Part shown: piece by piece, positions 40,576 through 53,299 of the stretch
Layout: every line of letters starts with the position of its first letter
Numbering within the stretch: position 1 is the first letter of the stretch
Source of the DNA: Liolophura sinensis
Taxonomy: Eukaryota; Mollusca; Polyplacophora; Chitonida; Chitonidae
Assembly: GCF_032854445.1 (NCBI RefSeq)
Contig: NC_088297.1
Coordinates: 6,075,991-6,139,990, forward strand
Length of the DNA: 64,000 nucleotides
Reading direction: 5' to 3'
Program-made: the position numbers and the translations under genes
The notes under the pieces: model-generated
What the model was told of the DNA's origin: nothing
Seen by the model: the letters and a program-made list of their open reading frames with translations, nothing else
The model's database searches: none

Positions 40576-43500
40576 ATTCTCTGTTCTTATGAGAAAGGCT
40601 CATTGCGCAATGGAAAGTTTGGAAGGTAGGATGATATCTTACTGGGAAAACATCATTTTTATCACATACTGTAATATTTTATTGAACTCTAAAAATGCAT
40701 TTTTGGGGCAGAATTTTACATCTTTTTCTTATGTTTCAAACTAAAGAAATTTGAAATTAAAGGTGATCTACCAACCATTCAGTAAGCACAGGATACAGTT
40801 CATGTGATGCGAAATCGTAAATTTAACTTGAATTTTCTTCAAAATTATACTAGTGATACTAATAATAGTAGGGGCAAGTTTAATAGGGGAGTTTACAGTT
40901 AGCACTCCTTTTATTGCTAAAGGTTAAAAAACTCCCTATTGTATGATGTGACCTGTCAAAAAGTGTTAGGCTGTTGTTTACTATAACATGCCATGGGCAT
41001 CTGAAATAAGTTGCACCATAAATTATTTACACTAGACAAATGATGGAGAAAATTGAGACGCTTGTTCTGAAGGAAATTGGTGTCTGTTGTGCCTCTGGAA
41101 CGCAGCGAGATAACTGATCGGCAAATTAATGTTAACAAAGGTTGCCTGACATTTTTCACAGATCTTATTTCGATGAATGAATACGTGATACAGGAGAACT
41201 GTTTTAACCTTTAACAACAAGAAGTTTGAACGTGAAACGTGGTATTCAACTGCAAGCCTGACGGAAATGCTGAATACATGCATACACATGCTCATGTTGT
41301 AATGATTTGTCTTTAATCTAAAGTAAACATAAAGTCAGCCACCAAATCTGAAGTACTTAATAAAGTAGTTTTCCAGAATTGCTCTAAAAATATTTTAATA
41401 AACTCTGCACCTCCTATCAACAAAATAAATAGCAAGTGATCGTCAGTACCTAGCCACTCAGTTGGTGACACCACGTTATAACTGCTTGGAGTGATGTCAC
41501 AAAACCTAGGAGCTCCCCAATAACATGGGTATTAAACAGTGTCACAATGAGAAAATAAAATACAATGCCAGATAAGCAACCATAGGGTAGCAGTTTTGTT
41601 AAGTTTTCAAAGGGGTGATGTTTGTTTAAGTTTGGCGCCCGGTCAGGATGATCTTTGTCGGCACGACTGCCGTCTTTCAGCGGTCCTTATCGTCCTCCTC
41701 TTCGACCTGTATGGGTGTAAGCAATAGGCCTCGCTGGCTGCACAGACATCAGGGAATTTACAGAACATAGCAGGACCCTCTGATTAGGAACGCTTTTTGA
41801 TACAGATTTTAGGAAGATATTTTCATAATAAATCTAACTTAGCTAAAGCAAAATAATGCAACGTCAATATTTTTCTTCAGGCAGTGACTCTGTCTAGGAG
41901 TTTTTTTTGCCAGCTCACCCTGACAAATTATTGCAGTCTGCTGCCCAATTCATACGCTTTGTGACACGGGCAGCCGTTCTCGGTTTATAAATACATGGTC
42001 CAAAATGCATTAGTTTAACACTTAAACTAACTGCAAAATCCCATTTATTGCATCGATATCTGTCTTTCCCCAATAAGAAACCACACTAACAGTCGAAAGC
42101 TAATAGGTTTTTTTATCCTAACAGCCATTTATCATATGACTCTTTCAACACTAGTGATGAGCCAAGTTTGTGAGGGCTCTTACAGCATGGCTACTCGGAG
42201 TGACTTGTCCGTCAGTGCCATATCCCCAACGCTGAACTTCATCTTCTCGGCTTTAAAAACTTTATAGGATTTTTTTACAAATTTTTCTGTGATAACTGTG
42301 TCCTGTATCCTTTTATCTGTGTACATGTACATGTAGTGGCTGACTTTATGTTCACTTTAAACAAAGCTAAAGGACATGTAGGCCTTTCAGTTTAAGGTGA
42401 ACTTCTTCCCATCATCACGGACAGTTTCTTGACTTTAGCCAAAAAAAAAAACAACAGAAAATAAAAAGAAACCAGACAGAGTATTTGCCAATGTGTAGGT
42501 AATCTGGATCTCGGGAGGTAAGATCTATTATTAACTCTTGCGTGGCAAAATCAAGTTCAAATCATTTGTTGACGGTTGCAGAGCAGCTCTACAGAATGTC
42601 CTTTTTTTTATTAATCAAAAAGATAAATCTCGGTGATTATGTTTTGATGCTTGGCCCATGATTTAGATTTCTCTGGTTAGTATGGACAATTTGAGATTGT
42701 CGACATCTAGGCATTTGTACTTTGTCACGCCAACACGTTTACTCACACCAACTCATCCACACAAGGTGGTGAAGACATTATGAAAATAACATGGGAGTTA
42801 ATATGCTTAACGGCTAAATAAGTTCAAAACTAGGTTGTGTCGATTTTCACAAATTATATATGCTGTGCACATTGTTCTGTTGTCTTACACACTGCAGTTT
42901 CTGGTTATTATCATCTGTACTTCCCTGAGTATTATCTGTTGTTGTTCGTTTCCGTTAAACCCTCTCAGGTTATCTTTCACCTCATCGTCTGCTTGCTGTT
43001 GGCTGATACGATTGACTTGCCCGGTTGTCCGCGATCTTGAGTAGCACCCCCACGTGGGTAATGAAATTCCTTCCATGTGCTGTGTTAAGTGAATGCTACA
43101 TTCTACACTCTGATGTAGGACTTGAGATGGAAATTGATGTCAGAGGTTGATGGTTAAATGTTATAAAATTAATGCTGCAGGTGCAAAAAAGTCAAATAAC
43201 AAAGGTCTGGGATGTTTTTGTGTTGTAATCAGGTCTTTGTACAGTGTGCAGTACACACCCAGTTCAAATCCATTAACCTTAGAGTTTTATGAATGTAGTG
43301 TTTTGCTAGGCCTTGGGGGCTGGAGGAGGTGTTAAGTAGGCGGTATGCCAGGCATGGACATTCATTCATGCATGCTTAGATGCACCCTGTGTGTATGTAT
43401 ATGTATATACCTAAGTGCAGATACAAAAAATATCACTTTACGTAATGGGTTGACAGGGGCATGCATTGGTGGAGAAAATTTCATTCTTAAAAACGCCTCA

Positions 43501-45567
43501 GCAATCTTTGGCCCCAAGCAGAGCATTAAAAGAAAGCCACGCATTGACAGGGCCCGAAGAGCTCCCCTTTTGTGTTATGTAGAACTGGGTCAAATCTCAG
43601 GTAAAACTAGATCACCCCTGCAGAGCTCTTTCTCTCTCTGGAGTCTTCCTGAATGAACTCTCTGCTTTGAGTACGCAGCTCCAGATTTAAGCTAGCTCCC
43701 TGGTCTGTGTTAAATGTGAAGGGTAGACTGGCAGAGCCTGGTGGATCATGTGTTTAACTAAATAGCTGGCGTGTTCTGGACGGCCACTACAACTAACACT
43801 GTGGAGTGAGAGGTTCATGCATAAATGTTGTGGTTGATATGCTGTCTTCATTGATGTGCCAGGTAGGCTGACTGGCTAAGCTCACAGCACTGGTCTGTGA
43901 CCACTGTCAACTTCAAGGACAGCATCAAAGAGACGGGGCTATTTTTGGGGTTCACCCAAGGTCACTGTGTCGCCTAGGTGCTGCTGGAGCCTCTGTGTCA
44001 GACAGGAGCACCTTGGGGGGGAAAACTCGTTGGAGGTCGGTGGCTAAGACTGTACAGGTAGATTTTGTTCCCTGCTACTAGAGCTTGTTAAGAGATTTAT
44101 ATAGATAGGTACATGTCCAGGACACACTCAGTGTACAGTATGATCAGACTTCAGAATGCATTTTGAATTGATTGGATGCCCATGTAAAAGATGGTGACAG
44201 ATGTACATGGGCAGTTTGTACGAGGTTGAGTTGTTGCAGGTTTGTACTGTACTTGTGCCATGCTGCTGCAGTGTGTACATGTGCATGGGCATTACAGTGT
44301 TATGATACACTTTATATGATATCTGATAGCAATGGCTGTCTATGGAGACATAGCTCTCAGACATAAGCTGGACACATGAGTATCTCCACCCATTAGTTCT
44401 GCGTTTGTATACATGTATGTAAATACTTTATGACATACAAGATATGGATGTTTTGGGGATTATAGTGTGTATAGTGTCTTTAGTGTGTGTATAGTGTGTT
44501 TCCACTCTACGTGTAGAAACAAGCATTGGCAGAGTTTTTAGAAATGGCAGCCACCGCATAAGTCCACTTTAGCTGTGTACACATGGCCATGATGAAAAGG
44601 TTAAATTCCTTCTTTTGCAGATGCGTAAATTTGTGTATTAAGTGTGCAGTTAGTGGCACTGCATGTGCTGTACCTGTACATACTTGCAGCGTGTGGCAGG
44701 TGAGCAGAAGTCAAGGCTTTGTACCTGACCATTGACAGAGAACATGCTCAAATGCAAACAGACGTATAGATGGGGGGCAGTGGTTTGCATTGTTAGTTTA
44801 TAAACTAAAAAATAGTTCATGTACATGCACATGTATGCGATTTGTTTCCTTGGTTTATTTTTAAAGTAGATAAACTTGTGGAGAGATCTACTCCAGTGGC
44901 TATCCGGCATGGGTGCAGGGTCAGTATTAACGTGGTTTTGTCTAGTACTGAAGCCTTTCCTCCCCCGCCCTTCCTTTCTGTGGGTCACTATGGATTTTTT
45001 GCCTGTCTGTACCCTGTAAGCCTATCAGTCACACCCCAATGCCCCACTGGTATGCTGCCATTCAGAGGCTATAGAGTACATTGGATATGTCCCTGTACAT
45101 AACAGTATTGTGGTAGCGGTATGCACTCTGTAGTGTGAATGAAACTCCAGTACAACTTACACTGTACGTTCTCACAAGCTGAAGCTGTGTGGAAATGGTA
45201 ACAGTTTGCTCTGAAAGGTACAACAACAACAGCAGAAATGTACTTGTGCACACACATGCATGTAAGTAAGTTTATATCTTGTACAGAACCCCTTTTAAAC
45301 TATACATACTTGTATACATGTACACAGGGGTTGAAATGGTTGATATTTTGAGGTCCTCAGAGTAATGAACAAACAGTTTGACCCTGTTACATTGAGATTC
45401 ATTTTTGAAGTTGATTTTTATGCTCTTGACTATATTCACCTATATTGTGTTGTGCTGTTGTTGAGCACAGTCTACTCTGTAGGATGAAGAACTGTATGTG
45501 TACATATACATGTATACTAGAGCAGCAGTAACTATATTCTCATACTCACATAAAGCTTCTCAAGTGA
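40576..45567. other. No gene seen
   Basis: Five kilobases of putative intron. The frame at 43345-43656 is the longest simple one and matches nothing I know. TACATGTA-type palindromes are frequent from 44 kb onward. Confidence 0.4.
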
Positions 45568-45722
45568 TTTATTTGATTTATTTGATTGGTGTGGTACAAA
45601 TATTTCACTTATATGACAAAGGCTAGCATTATGGTGGGAGGAAATCAGACAGAGCCTGGGGGAAACGTGTGACCTATCTGCAGGTTGTTGGCAGACCTTA
45701 TCACATACGGCCAGAGAGCATC
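45568..45722 (-). mobile_element. SINE family A 3' part, diverged
   Basis: TTTATTTGATTTATTTGATT, then CATTATGGTGGGAGGAAATC, GGTTGTTGGCAGACC and ACGGCCAGAGAG. Confidence 0.8.
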
Positions 45723-46445
45723 TTCAGTGAACAGCTTTCCACTTCATTTGTTCGTACATGTATGCGATAATGTTTGTAGTGTGTGTGTTACGTTCACTGT
45801 ACACACATGACACAGCTGCTTTGTAAAGAGTTTTATTATGTACAGGATTGGGAAACATAATTGATAAAGAAAGTGAAAGTACATACATGTAAACGTGTAT
45901 GCTTGCTACGTATACTACATGTAAATGTAGACTTGAACATGTGCCAAATTGGGGCATTGTGAATGCATGCAGTGGTACACGCGATCATGCGCTCTGGTGT
46001 ACCGTACATGTGTAGATCTGATGATTGCATCCAACATGTCCAGGGTCCACCAAGATTCTTGTACATGTAATTAGGGCTTGTTGGCAGTTTCCCTGTGATA
46101 TGGCTGAAATGTTGACAATTTTACATCAAAACCCAGTCATTCCTTCCTTCCTTTCGTGCCAGTTGTCCCTAAGGCTATGGACATAATGGCTAATGTCAGT
46201 TGGGAATGGTTAAATGGTCTGTCCTATAAGTATAACCTGTGGCTCATTTATAAAATGAAACCAGGAAGTTCACTGTACATATACATACCTGTCAATACAT
46301 TAGACCTGTCATACTCTGAGAAAATATGCAGAACTGCAGAACATGTTACAAGTCAGGCTATCCTTAAAAAATGTTTGTCTAACCCCACCCCCATCTTTGT
46401 CTGGAAAATTAAGCTATGGGTCAGTTGTTGTTTTATGTATATACA

Positions 46446-46484
<39 letters not shown>

Positions 46485-47582
46485 TTAAATTTTACATACA
46501 GCATGTACATGTGAATGTAAGTACTGTAGATTATATAATCCTACATATATTGTGTGGCCATTGTGCGTGTTACTGGGCACGGATTGTGAATATGTGAGTA
46601 ACAGGACAGGTGGAACAGACGGCATTTGATACCTTTGCAGGGAAGCATACATTTAGCACAGACTAGCCTCAGTCTGACCCTCGGTCCACAGTTGATGCAA
46701 GGCTTCGATCAGTCTGATGTCTACAGAGAAGAAATGATTAACTTGTTCACAAATGGAGCATCTTTTGCAGTGATAAGACTGCCAAGTTGGAAATGTCAAG
46801 TGTCAGCCAAACTGTCTGCTCACCCACAGTCGTTGGGCTCACTTATGTGTTCGCCGAATTAAGCTCAGAGAAAAAAAAAAAGTCACACACCACAGTGCCT
46901 GTTATGGATTGATTTTCTGGAAGTCCTTGAGACTGTACAGTTTGGAAGCATAATTATCATGCTTTTTTTCTTTTTTTTGTTTGTTTTTCACGTTTTTATT
47001 CCCTCTCTCTTTACTTCTTCCAGCTTTGAACTTTTCTTGATATTTATTTGCAGCCTTTTAAACTTGTGTGATCAGTCTTTTTTTGTTTTCATCCCCTCTT
47101 TTTCTCTTTGTTTAATAAGCCATAGGGTTTGCCATAGAACCAATTTGGTTTGCAACAATGAACATTGACCAGTTGCCATGGCAACCAGAATATTGAGTGA
47201 ATTCATGGAAATCTATTACGACCAGCAAAGACACGACACCATTGTCATGTTTTTCTCACATGTCGTCTACTTCTAATCTTTCTGCTTTAGTTTTATTGTG
47301 TGAAACGGTAGGGTTTAATAATGCCATGGATGGAATGTGACGTTGTCGTGTTTTGTCATTTGGACGCCCACTTTCTTGCCCTGTCCACAAGGAGAAATCT
47401 GGGTAATAGATCCTGTAGATTATCAGGACATGGTTGTTCACAAACTTCACTCACATGCACGGGCTTCAGAGTATCTTCTGTTACTAATCTTGTAAGCCTG
47501 TTGTCGTGTATGCATCTGTAATTCTGAAATAACTCACAGCTGTGAATAAAAAGTGTTCATAATTAAAACTATATTTGCTGTA
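45723..47582. other. No gene seen
   Basis: A (TA)n run at about 46449-46482. Nothing coding recognised. Confidence 0.4.
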
Positions 47583-47739
47583 CTGGGCCCAGGTGTTCAA
47601 AAGTGCAATATCATTTAAGTCTGATGTTAACTTTAATCTGGACTTAAGTGCCATTTATCTTGTATTACGTCATGACTGGTATTAAGATTTAAGCCTGGCT
47701 TAACTTTTAAACACACTTTTGAACAACTGGTACTGGGTA
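47583..47739. mobile_element. Small MITE with GTTCAAAAGTG inverted ends
   Basis: Left end TGGGCCCAGGTGTTCAAAAG TG; right end CACTTTTGAACAACTGGTAC TGGG, inverted with respect to each other. The interior is partly self-complementary. A related element is at 58832-59069. Confidence 0.65.
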
Positions 47740-47775
47740 TGTCTGATAACATATTTCAGTTTCTTTCAACTTCAT

Positions 47776-47936
47776 GGGGGGGGGGGGGGGGGTAGGAGGC
47801 TGGGCCAAGTTGGTTAGCATGCCAGCACAGCGCAGTGACCCAGGAGCTTCTCACTAATGCGATCGCTGTGAGTTCAAGTCCAGCTCTCTCTCTCTGTGGT
47901 CATACATGGGAAGATCTGCCAGCAACCTGCGGATGA
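47776..47936 (+). mobile_element. SINE family A 5' half behind a 17-G run
   Basis: A 17-base G run (47776-47792) precedes GGCTGGGCCAAGTTGGTTAG, with a B box GAGTTCAAGTCC and a body to CAACCTGCGGATG. The 3' half is missing. Confidence 0.75.
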
Positions 47937-48241
47937 GACCTCGATCTGAGGGTGGCTTACATATACTGATTAGTAGGGACCACTGGCCACACTACGCCTA
48001 AGAGCTATGTTGACCAAATTCCAGTATGACGCTTACAAAGAGCTACCTCCTCATTTAATTCCGATGAATGCGTGTTAGATTCGAGTACACATGAAGCACA
48101 GCAATTCTGAAAGCTGATATATTTACACACATTTTGCCACGATCGCTATTTGCGTTTATATCACCATTCTCCTGTAAATTTTTAGTCAGAAATAGGCTCA
48201 TATTTAGTAGGTTGCCATGCACTGCCATGTTCAGAAAATCT

Positions 48242-48270
48242 GGGCGGGTGAGACACGCATGCGCAGTAGC
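48242..48270. promoter_or_regulatory. GC box + NRF1-like motif
   Basis: GGGCGGG (48242-48248) and ACGCATGCGCAG (48255-48266), an NRF1-type palindrome, stand out in AT-rich sequence. This could be an internal promoter of PTP4A. There is no other support. Confidence 0.25.
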
Positions 48271-48787
48271 GGTTGACCTTTCCGTGAAATTGAATGGAAC
48301 GGATGCCAAAGATAACCCCCCTTGTTTACTGCAAACATAATTTGACAGTTCGCACGAACTGTGGGGTCAGATATTCTGCTCCATACCCTTCAGTCGATTG
48401 CACATTCACGTTTCTGCAGTCACATGGCTTTCTGTCTGTCAAAACTGACAGCCAGCTGATCAAAACATAGTGACATCACGGCAGGTTAGCCTTAGTCACA
48501 ACTGTGAATTATCTTGGATTTACTGGTTATTGAGTGTACAGAATGTGGAAAAAATTGGCAGAGGAGCAGAGGACGTCTTGCTAACATAGTTTATTGGAGT
48601 TTTGCCCAGTTATTGCATGTATTGGTTCATTTTGCACCAAATTTTGTTGGCAGAGTCTCTCCGCTCCAAGCTGTCCTTAAATACCACTATTTTCACCTGG
48701 ATGCCTCCTCAGTTGTATTCTACGCCGAATCCCATATTAATAGATCACAGCCGAGATCCTTGGCTAAGTTTCCAACATGTTCTTCTC

Positions 48788-48884
48788 AGTTTCCTCTGAC
48801 CATAAAGCTGGCGGCTGTTGTATAAGTGAAATACATGCATTCTTAAGTATGCCATAAAACAAATAAATAAATAAAGAAATAAAT
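48788..48884 (+). mobile_element. SINE family A 3' fragment
   Basis: TTTCCTCTGACCATAAAGCT GGCGGC through GCCATAAAACAAATAAATAA. Confidence 0.7.
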
Positions 48885-48932
48885 TGAACTTGCTAAATTG
48901 AACAAGCTTGTTTTAATTGCTTAATTCTTTAG

Positions 48933-49175
48933 TATGCCTGTTCATGTTAAATCTGACTTGACACCAATACTGTAATAGTGCTTGTACATGTGGCAGTTAA
49001 ATGGCCTTTGAAAGTATGCATGTTCATGTTAAATCTGACTTGACACCAATACTGTAATAGTGCTTGTACATGTGACAGTTAAATGGCCTTTGGAAGTATG
49101 CCTGTTCATGTTAAATCTGACTGGACACCAATACTGTAATAGTGCTTGTACATGTGGCAGTTAAATGGCCTTTGG
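48933..49175. repeat. About 82-bp tandem triplication
   Basis: Three copies beginning GTATGCCTGTTCATGTTAAA and ending ACATGTGGCAGTTAAATGGC CTTTG. Confidence 0.93.
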
Positions 49176-49214
49176 CATGTACATGTAACCAGTTTCCCAG
49201 TTTAAAGACTTGTC

Positions 49215-49525
49215 TGAATGAGACACATCTCAGTGTACATGTACCTTGTCTCAGTATACCTTGTCTCAGTGTACATGTACCTTGTCTCGTTGTATCTTGT
49301 CTCAGTGTTCATGTACCTTGTCTCAGTGTACCTTGTTTCAGTGTTCATGTACCTTGTCTCAGTGTACCTTGTTTCAGTGTACATGTACCTTGTCTCAGTG
49401 TACCTTGTTTCAGTGTACATGTACCTTGTCTCAGTATACCTTGTTTCAGTGTACATGTACCTTGTCTCAGTATACCTTGTTTCGGCGTACCTTGTCTCGG
49501 TGTACCTTGTCTCAGTGTTTAATTG
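49215..49525. repeat. 36-bp composite array (21 + 15 bp)
   Basis: Alternating CAGTGTACATGTACCTTGTCT and CAGTGTACCTTGTTT units. All lengths are multiples of three, so frames on both strands stay open for over 110 codons. Confidence 0.93.
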
Positions 49526-50867
49526 CATGTATTCATCAAGCTCACACAAGGAGATCAATTTCAGGCCATTGTAAGGCACAGAGCGCCAAAGCCTGTGTGT
49601 GAGCACTGTCAGTTATTGACATGCTGGCCAGCCTTTTGTTTGAATGTGGGCCAGCACTGGCTTTGATTCTGCAGGTAGGGAACGCCAGTGTTTATTTTGC
49701 TTTCCCGGATCTTGTAAGATAACGCAATTATTGCCAGGCGGGATGCAGGAATCGACATCTATACCCGATAGCATCGCACATTCTTGCACTATGCTGCGCA
49801 GCACACTAGTCATAACTGCGTCCTAAGATCTGCGTATCGGTTTCTGCCCTTGTGTTGTTGGAAACTTGCCTTCACGTGTTTCGCGGCTCTGTCATTGTTA
49901 TGGAATTTTTATAGATCTATGTGTACAGATTGTATGTTCTGGATTTATGTTTGTCTGTCAGTGTATTGTGTAAAGGGAGAGATTGTAATGGGTTCTCCAT
50001 TGTCTTGAAGGGTGGCTGTATACATGCACGTACGTCATGGATTACAGCTGTTTACAGGACGTTTGATTTCTTCTTAACACCTTCATTTGGGGACATTTTT
50101 ACATTTTGTTTTCTGGATCCCGTCACGTTGTTTACTACACCTGTATACAGTACACTTTGATGTGCGTGGAATAATTTGTTTGTGTGTATATAGCGTAAAT
50201 AAAATTCGGACAAATGACACAAATTCAAATCACAAACACACGTGTAGACATGGAGAATTTGGAATTCGTCAGGAACTTGGTGAAGTGTTACTAGCCAGCA
50301 TGACCACTGTCCTGTCAGATCTACCATAATTGCTCAACCTTCAGAGCAACTTTCAGGGTAATTTATGCACATATATGATTTGATTTTGGAGACAAAACTA
50401 CATTGTCAGGACTTTACAAAAAGTATTTTTGATTTTGTCAATCTACTTCAGAATATGCTTCAATAAACACCTTGCAAAACGTAGAGAAAGGTTGAAGAAT
50501 TACAAAGGGGTCCTCCTCCACATTGTCAGTGTTTCTGTTAAACAAACAAAGGCGTGATTAAGCTACAAGTTATTTTCGCATAAATGCAGATACATGTATC
50601 AGGGTCAAAGGGTTTGGTCATTAACTTGTTTTTAAGGGTTCAAAATAGAAATGATGACCTCAAATGGTCATCATTTTGAATAATTTCAGACATATAAATG
50701 ATTGTTGATTGTTATTTATCCACAACCATGTTTTGTTACAACATTTTTGAAATGGAATCTAATACATTTCACAATTTCAAATGATATTGGATGACCTCAA
50801 TTGTTGTCAAGGTCATCACTGTGAACAGCAGAAAATATCAAACATTTTGATCCTTACATGGATTCAT
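49526..50867. other. No gene seen
   Basis: Putative PTP4A intron 1. Several medium frames on both strands, none with recognisable homology. Confidence 0.4.
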
Positions 50868-53025
50868 CCACCTGTAAACCGTGTGTAGTAGAAGCCATAT
50901 TTCTAGTTGATAGTTAGTGCACCATACATCTACCTGTAAACCGTGTGTAGTAGAAGCCATATTTCTAGTTGATAGTGCACCATACATCTACCTGTAAAGC
51001 GTGTGTAGTAGAAGCCATATTTCTAGCTGATAGTTAGTGCACCATACATCTACCTGTAAACTGTGTGTAGTAGAAGCCATATTTCTAGCTGATAGTTAGT
51101 GCACCATACATCTACCTGTAAAGCGTGTGTAGTAGAAGCCATATTTCTAGCTGATAGTTAGTGCACCATACATCTACCTGTAAACTGTGTGTAGTAGAAG
51201 CCATATTTCTAGCTGATAGTGCACCATACATCTACCTGTAAACCGTGTGTAGTAGAAGCCATATTTCTAGCTGATAGTTAGTGCACCATACATCTACGTG
51301 TAAACTGTGTGTAGTAGAAGCCATATTTCTAGCTGATAGTTAGTGCACCATACATCTACCTGTAAACTGTGTGTAGTAGAAGCCATATTTCTAGCTGATA
51401 GTTCACCATACATCTACCTGTAAACCGTGTGTAGTAGAAGCCATATTTCTAGCTGATAGTTCACCATACATCTACCTGTAAACCGTGTGTAGTAGAAGCC
51501 ATATTTCTAGCTGATAGTTAGTTCACCATACATCTACCTGTAAACCGTGTGTAGTAGAAGCCATATTTCTAGTTGATAGTTAGTTCACCATACATCTACC
51601 TGTAAACCGTGTGTAGTAGAAGCCATATTTCTAGCTGATAGTTAGTGCACCATACATCTACCTGTAAACCGTGTGTAGTAGAAGCCATATTTCCAGCTGA
51701 TAGTTCACCATACATCTACCTGTAAACCGTGTGTAGTAGAAGCCATATTTCCAGCTGATAGTTCACCATACATCTACCTGTAAACTGTGTGTAGTAGAAG
51801 CCATATTTCTAGTTGATAGTTAGTTCACCATACATCTACCTGTAAACTGTGTGTAGTAGAAGCCATATTTCTAGCTGATAGTTAGTGCACCATACATCTA
51901 CCTGTAAACTGTGTGTAGTAGAAGCCATATTTCTAGCTGATAGTGCACCATACATCTACCTGTAAAGCGTGTGTAGTAGAAGCCATATTTCTAGCTGATA
52001 GTTAGTTCACCATACATCCACCTGTAAACTGTGTGTAGTAGAAGCCATATTTCTAGTTGATAGTTAGTGCACCATACATCTACCTGTAAACCGTGTGTAG
52101 TAGAAGCCATATTTCTAGCTGATAGTGCACCATACATCTACCTGTAAACCGTGTGTAGTAGAAGCCATATTTCTAGCTGATAGTTAGTGCACCATACATC
52201 TACCTGTAAAGCGTGTGTAGTAGAAGCCATATTTCTAGCTGATAGTTAGTGCACCATACATCTACCTGTAAACTGTGTGTAGTAGAAGCCATATTTCTAG
52301 CTGATAGTGCACCATACATCTACCTGTAAACCGTGTGTAGTAGAAGCCATATTTCTAGCTGATAGTTAGTGCACCATACATCTACCTGTAAACTGTGTGT
52401 AGTAGAAGCCATATTTCTAGCTGATAGTTAGTGCACCATACATCTACCTGTAAACTGTGTGTAGTAGAAGCCATATTTCTAGCTGATAGTTCACCATACA
52501 TCTACCTGTAAACCGTGTGTAGTAGAAGCCATATTTCTAGCTGATAGTTCACCATACATCTACCTGTAAACCGTGTGTAGTAGAAGCCATATTTCTAGTT
52601 GATAGTTAGTGCACCATACATCTACCTGTAAACCGTGTGTAGTAGAAGCCATATTTCTAGCTGATAGTTAGTGCACCATACATCTACCTGTAAAGCGTGT
52701 GTAGTAGAAGCCATATTTCTAGCTGATAGTTAGTGCACCATACATCTACCTGTAAACTGTGTGTAGTAGAAGCCATATTTCTAGCTGATAGTTCACCATA
52801 CATCTACCTGTAAACCGTGTGTAGTAGAAGCCATATTTCTAGTTGATAGTTACTGCACCATACATCTACCTGTAAACTGTGTGTAGTAGAAGCCATATTT
52901 CCAGCTGATAGTTAGTGCACCATACATCTACCTGTAAATCGTGTGTAGTAGAAGCCATATTTCTAGCTGATAGTTAGTGCACCATACATCTACCTGTAAA
53001 CCGTGTGTAGTAGAAGTTAGTGCAC
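50868..53025. repeat. 62-bp tandem array, about 35 copies with 58-bp variants
   Basis: Unit CATCTACCTGTAAACCGTGT GTAGTAGAAGCCATATTTCT AGCTGATAGTTAGTGCACCATA. Copies vary at ACCGTG/ACTGTG/AGCGTG and by a 4-base indel (TTAG), giving mixed 62- and 58-bp spacing. The variant order suggests block amplification. Confidence 0.97.
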
Positions 53026-53299
53026 CACACAAATCACTTGTCATGCAGACCCAGTGCTTATTTTAACTGCTGGCCTTGGACCAGTGTTTATTTCAAAGGT
53101 ATTGTTCTATCTGTCATTTATGCATGTAGTTGACTTGGACAATGGGTGAGTCATGGGTAGTATTATATCTATGTGTAAATGTGTAGATGATAACAATGAA
53201 GTGTCCTGCCTGTTGGGTCGGGGGTTGTGGGTCGGGCTGTGTTTATTGGCACCTGTATGAATGCTACATGTCAGTGTCGGCCGCTATTAAAGCTTGTTC

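Noticed and set aside
43345-43656. Possible 103-codon gene
   Set aside because: No homology I recognise, no splice-supported extension, and weak composition signal. A CTCAG|GTAAAA donor at the end is not enough.
46626-46862. Possible 78-codon coding exon
   Set aside because: No recognised domain and no convincing acceptor/donor pair in frame.
49142-49606. 110-134 codon frames on both strands
   Set aside because: The 36-bp composite array has a period divisible by three, which keeps frames open without selection.
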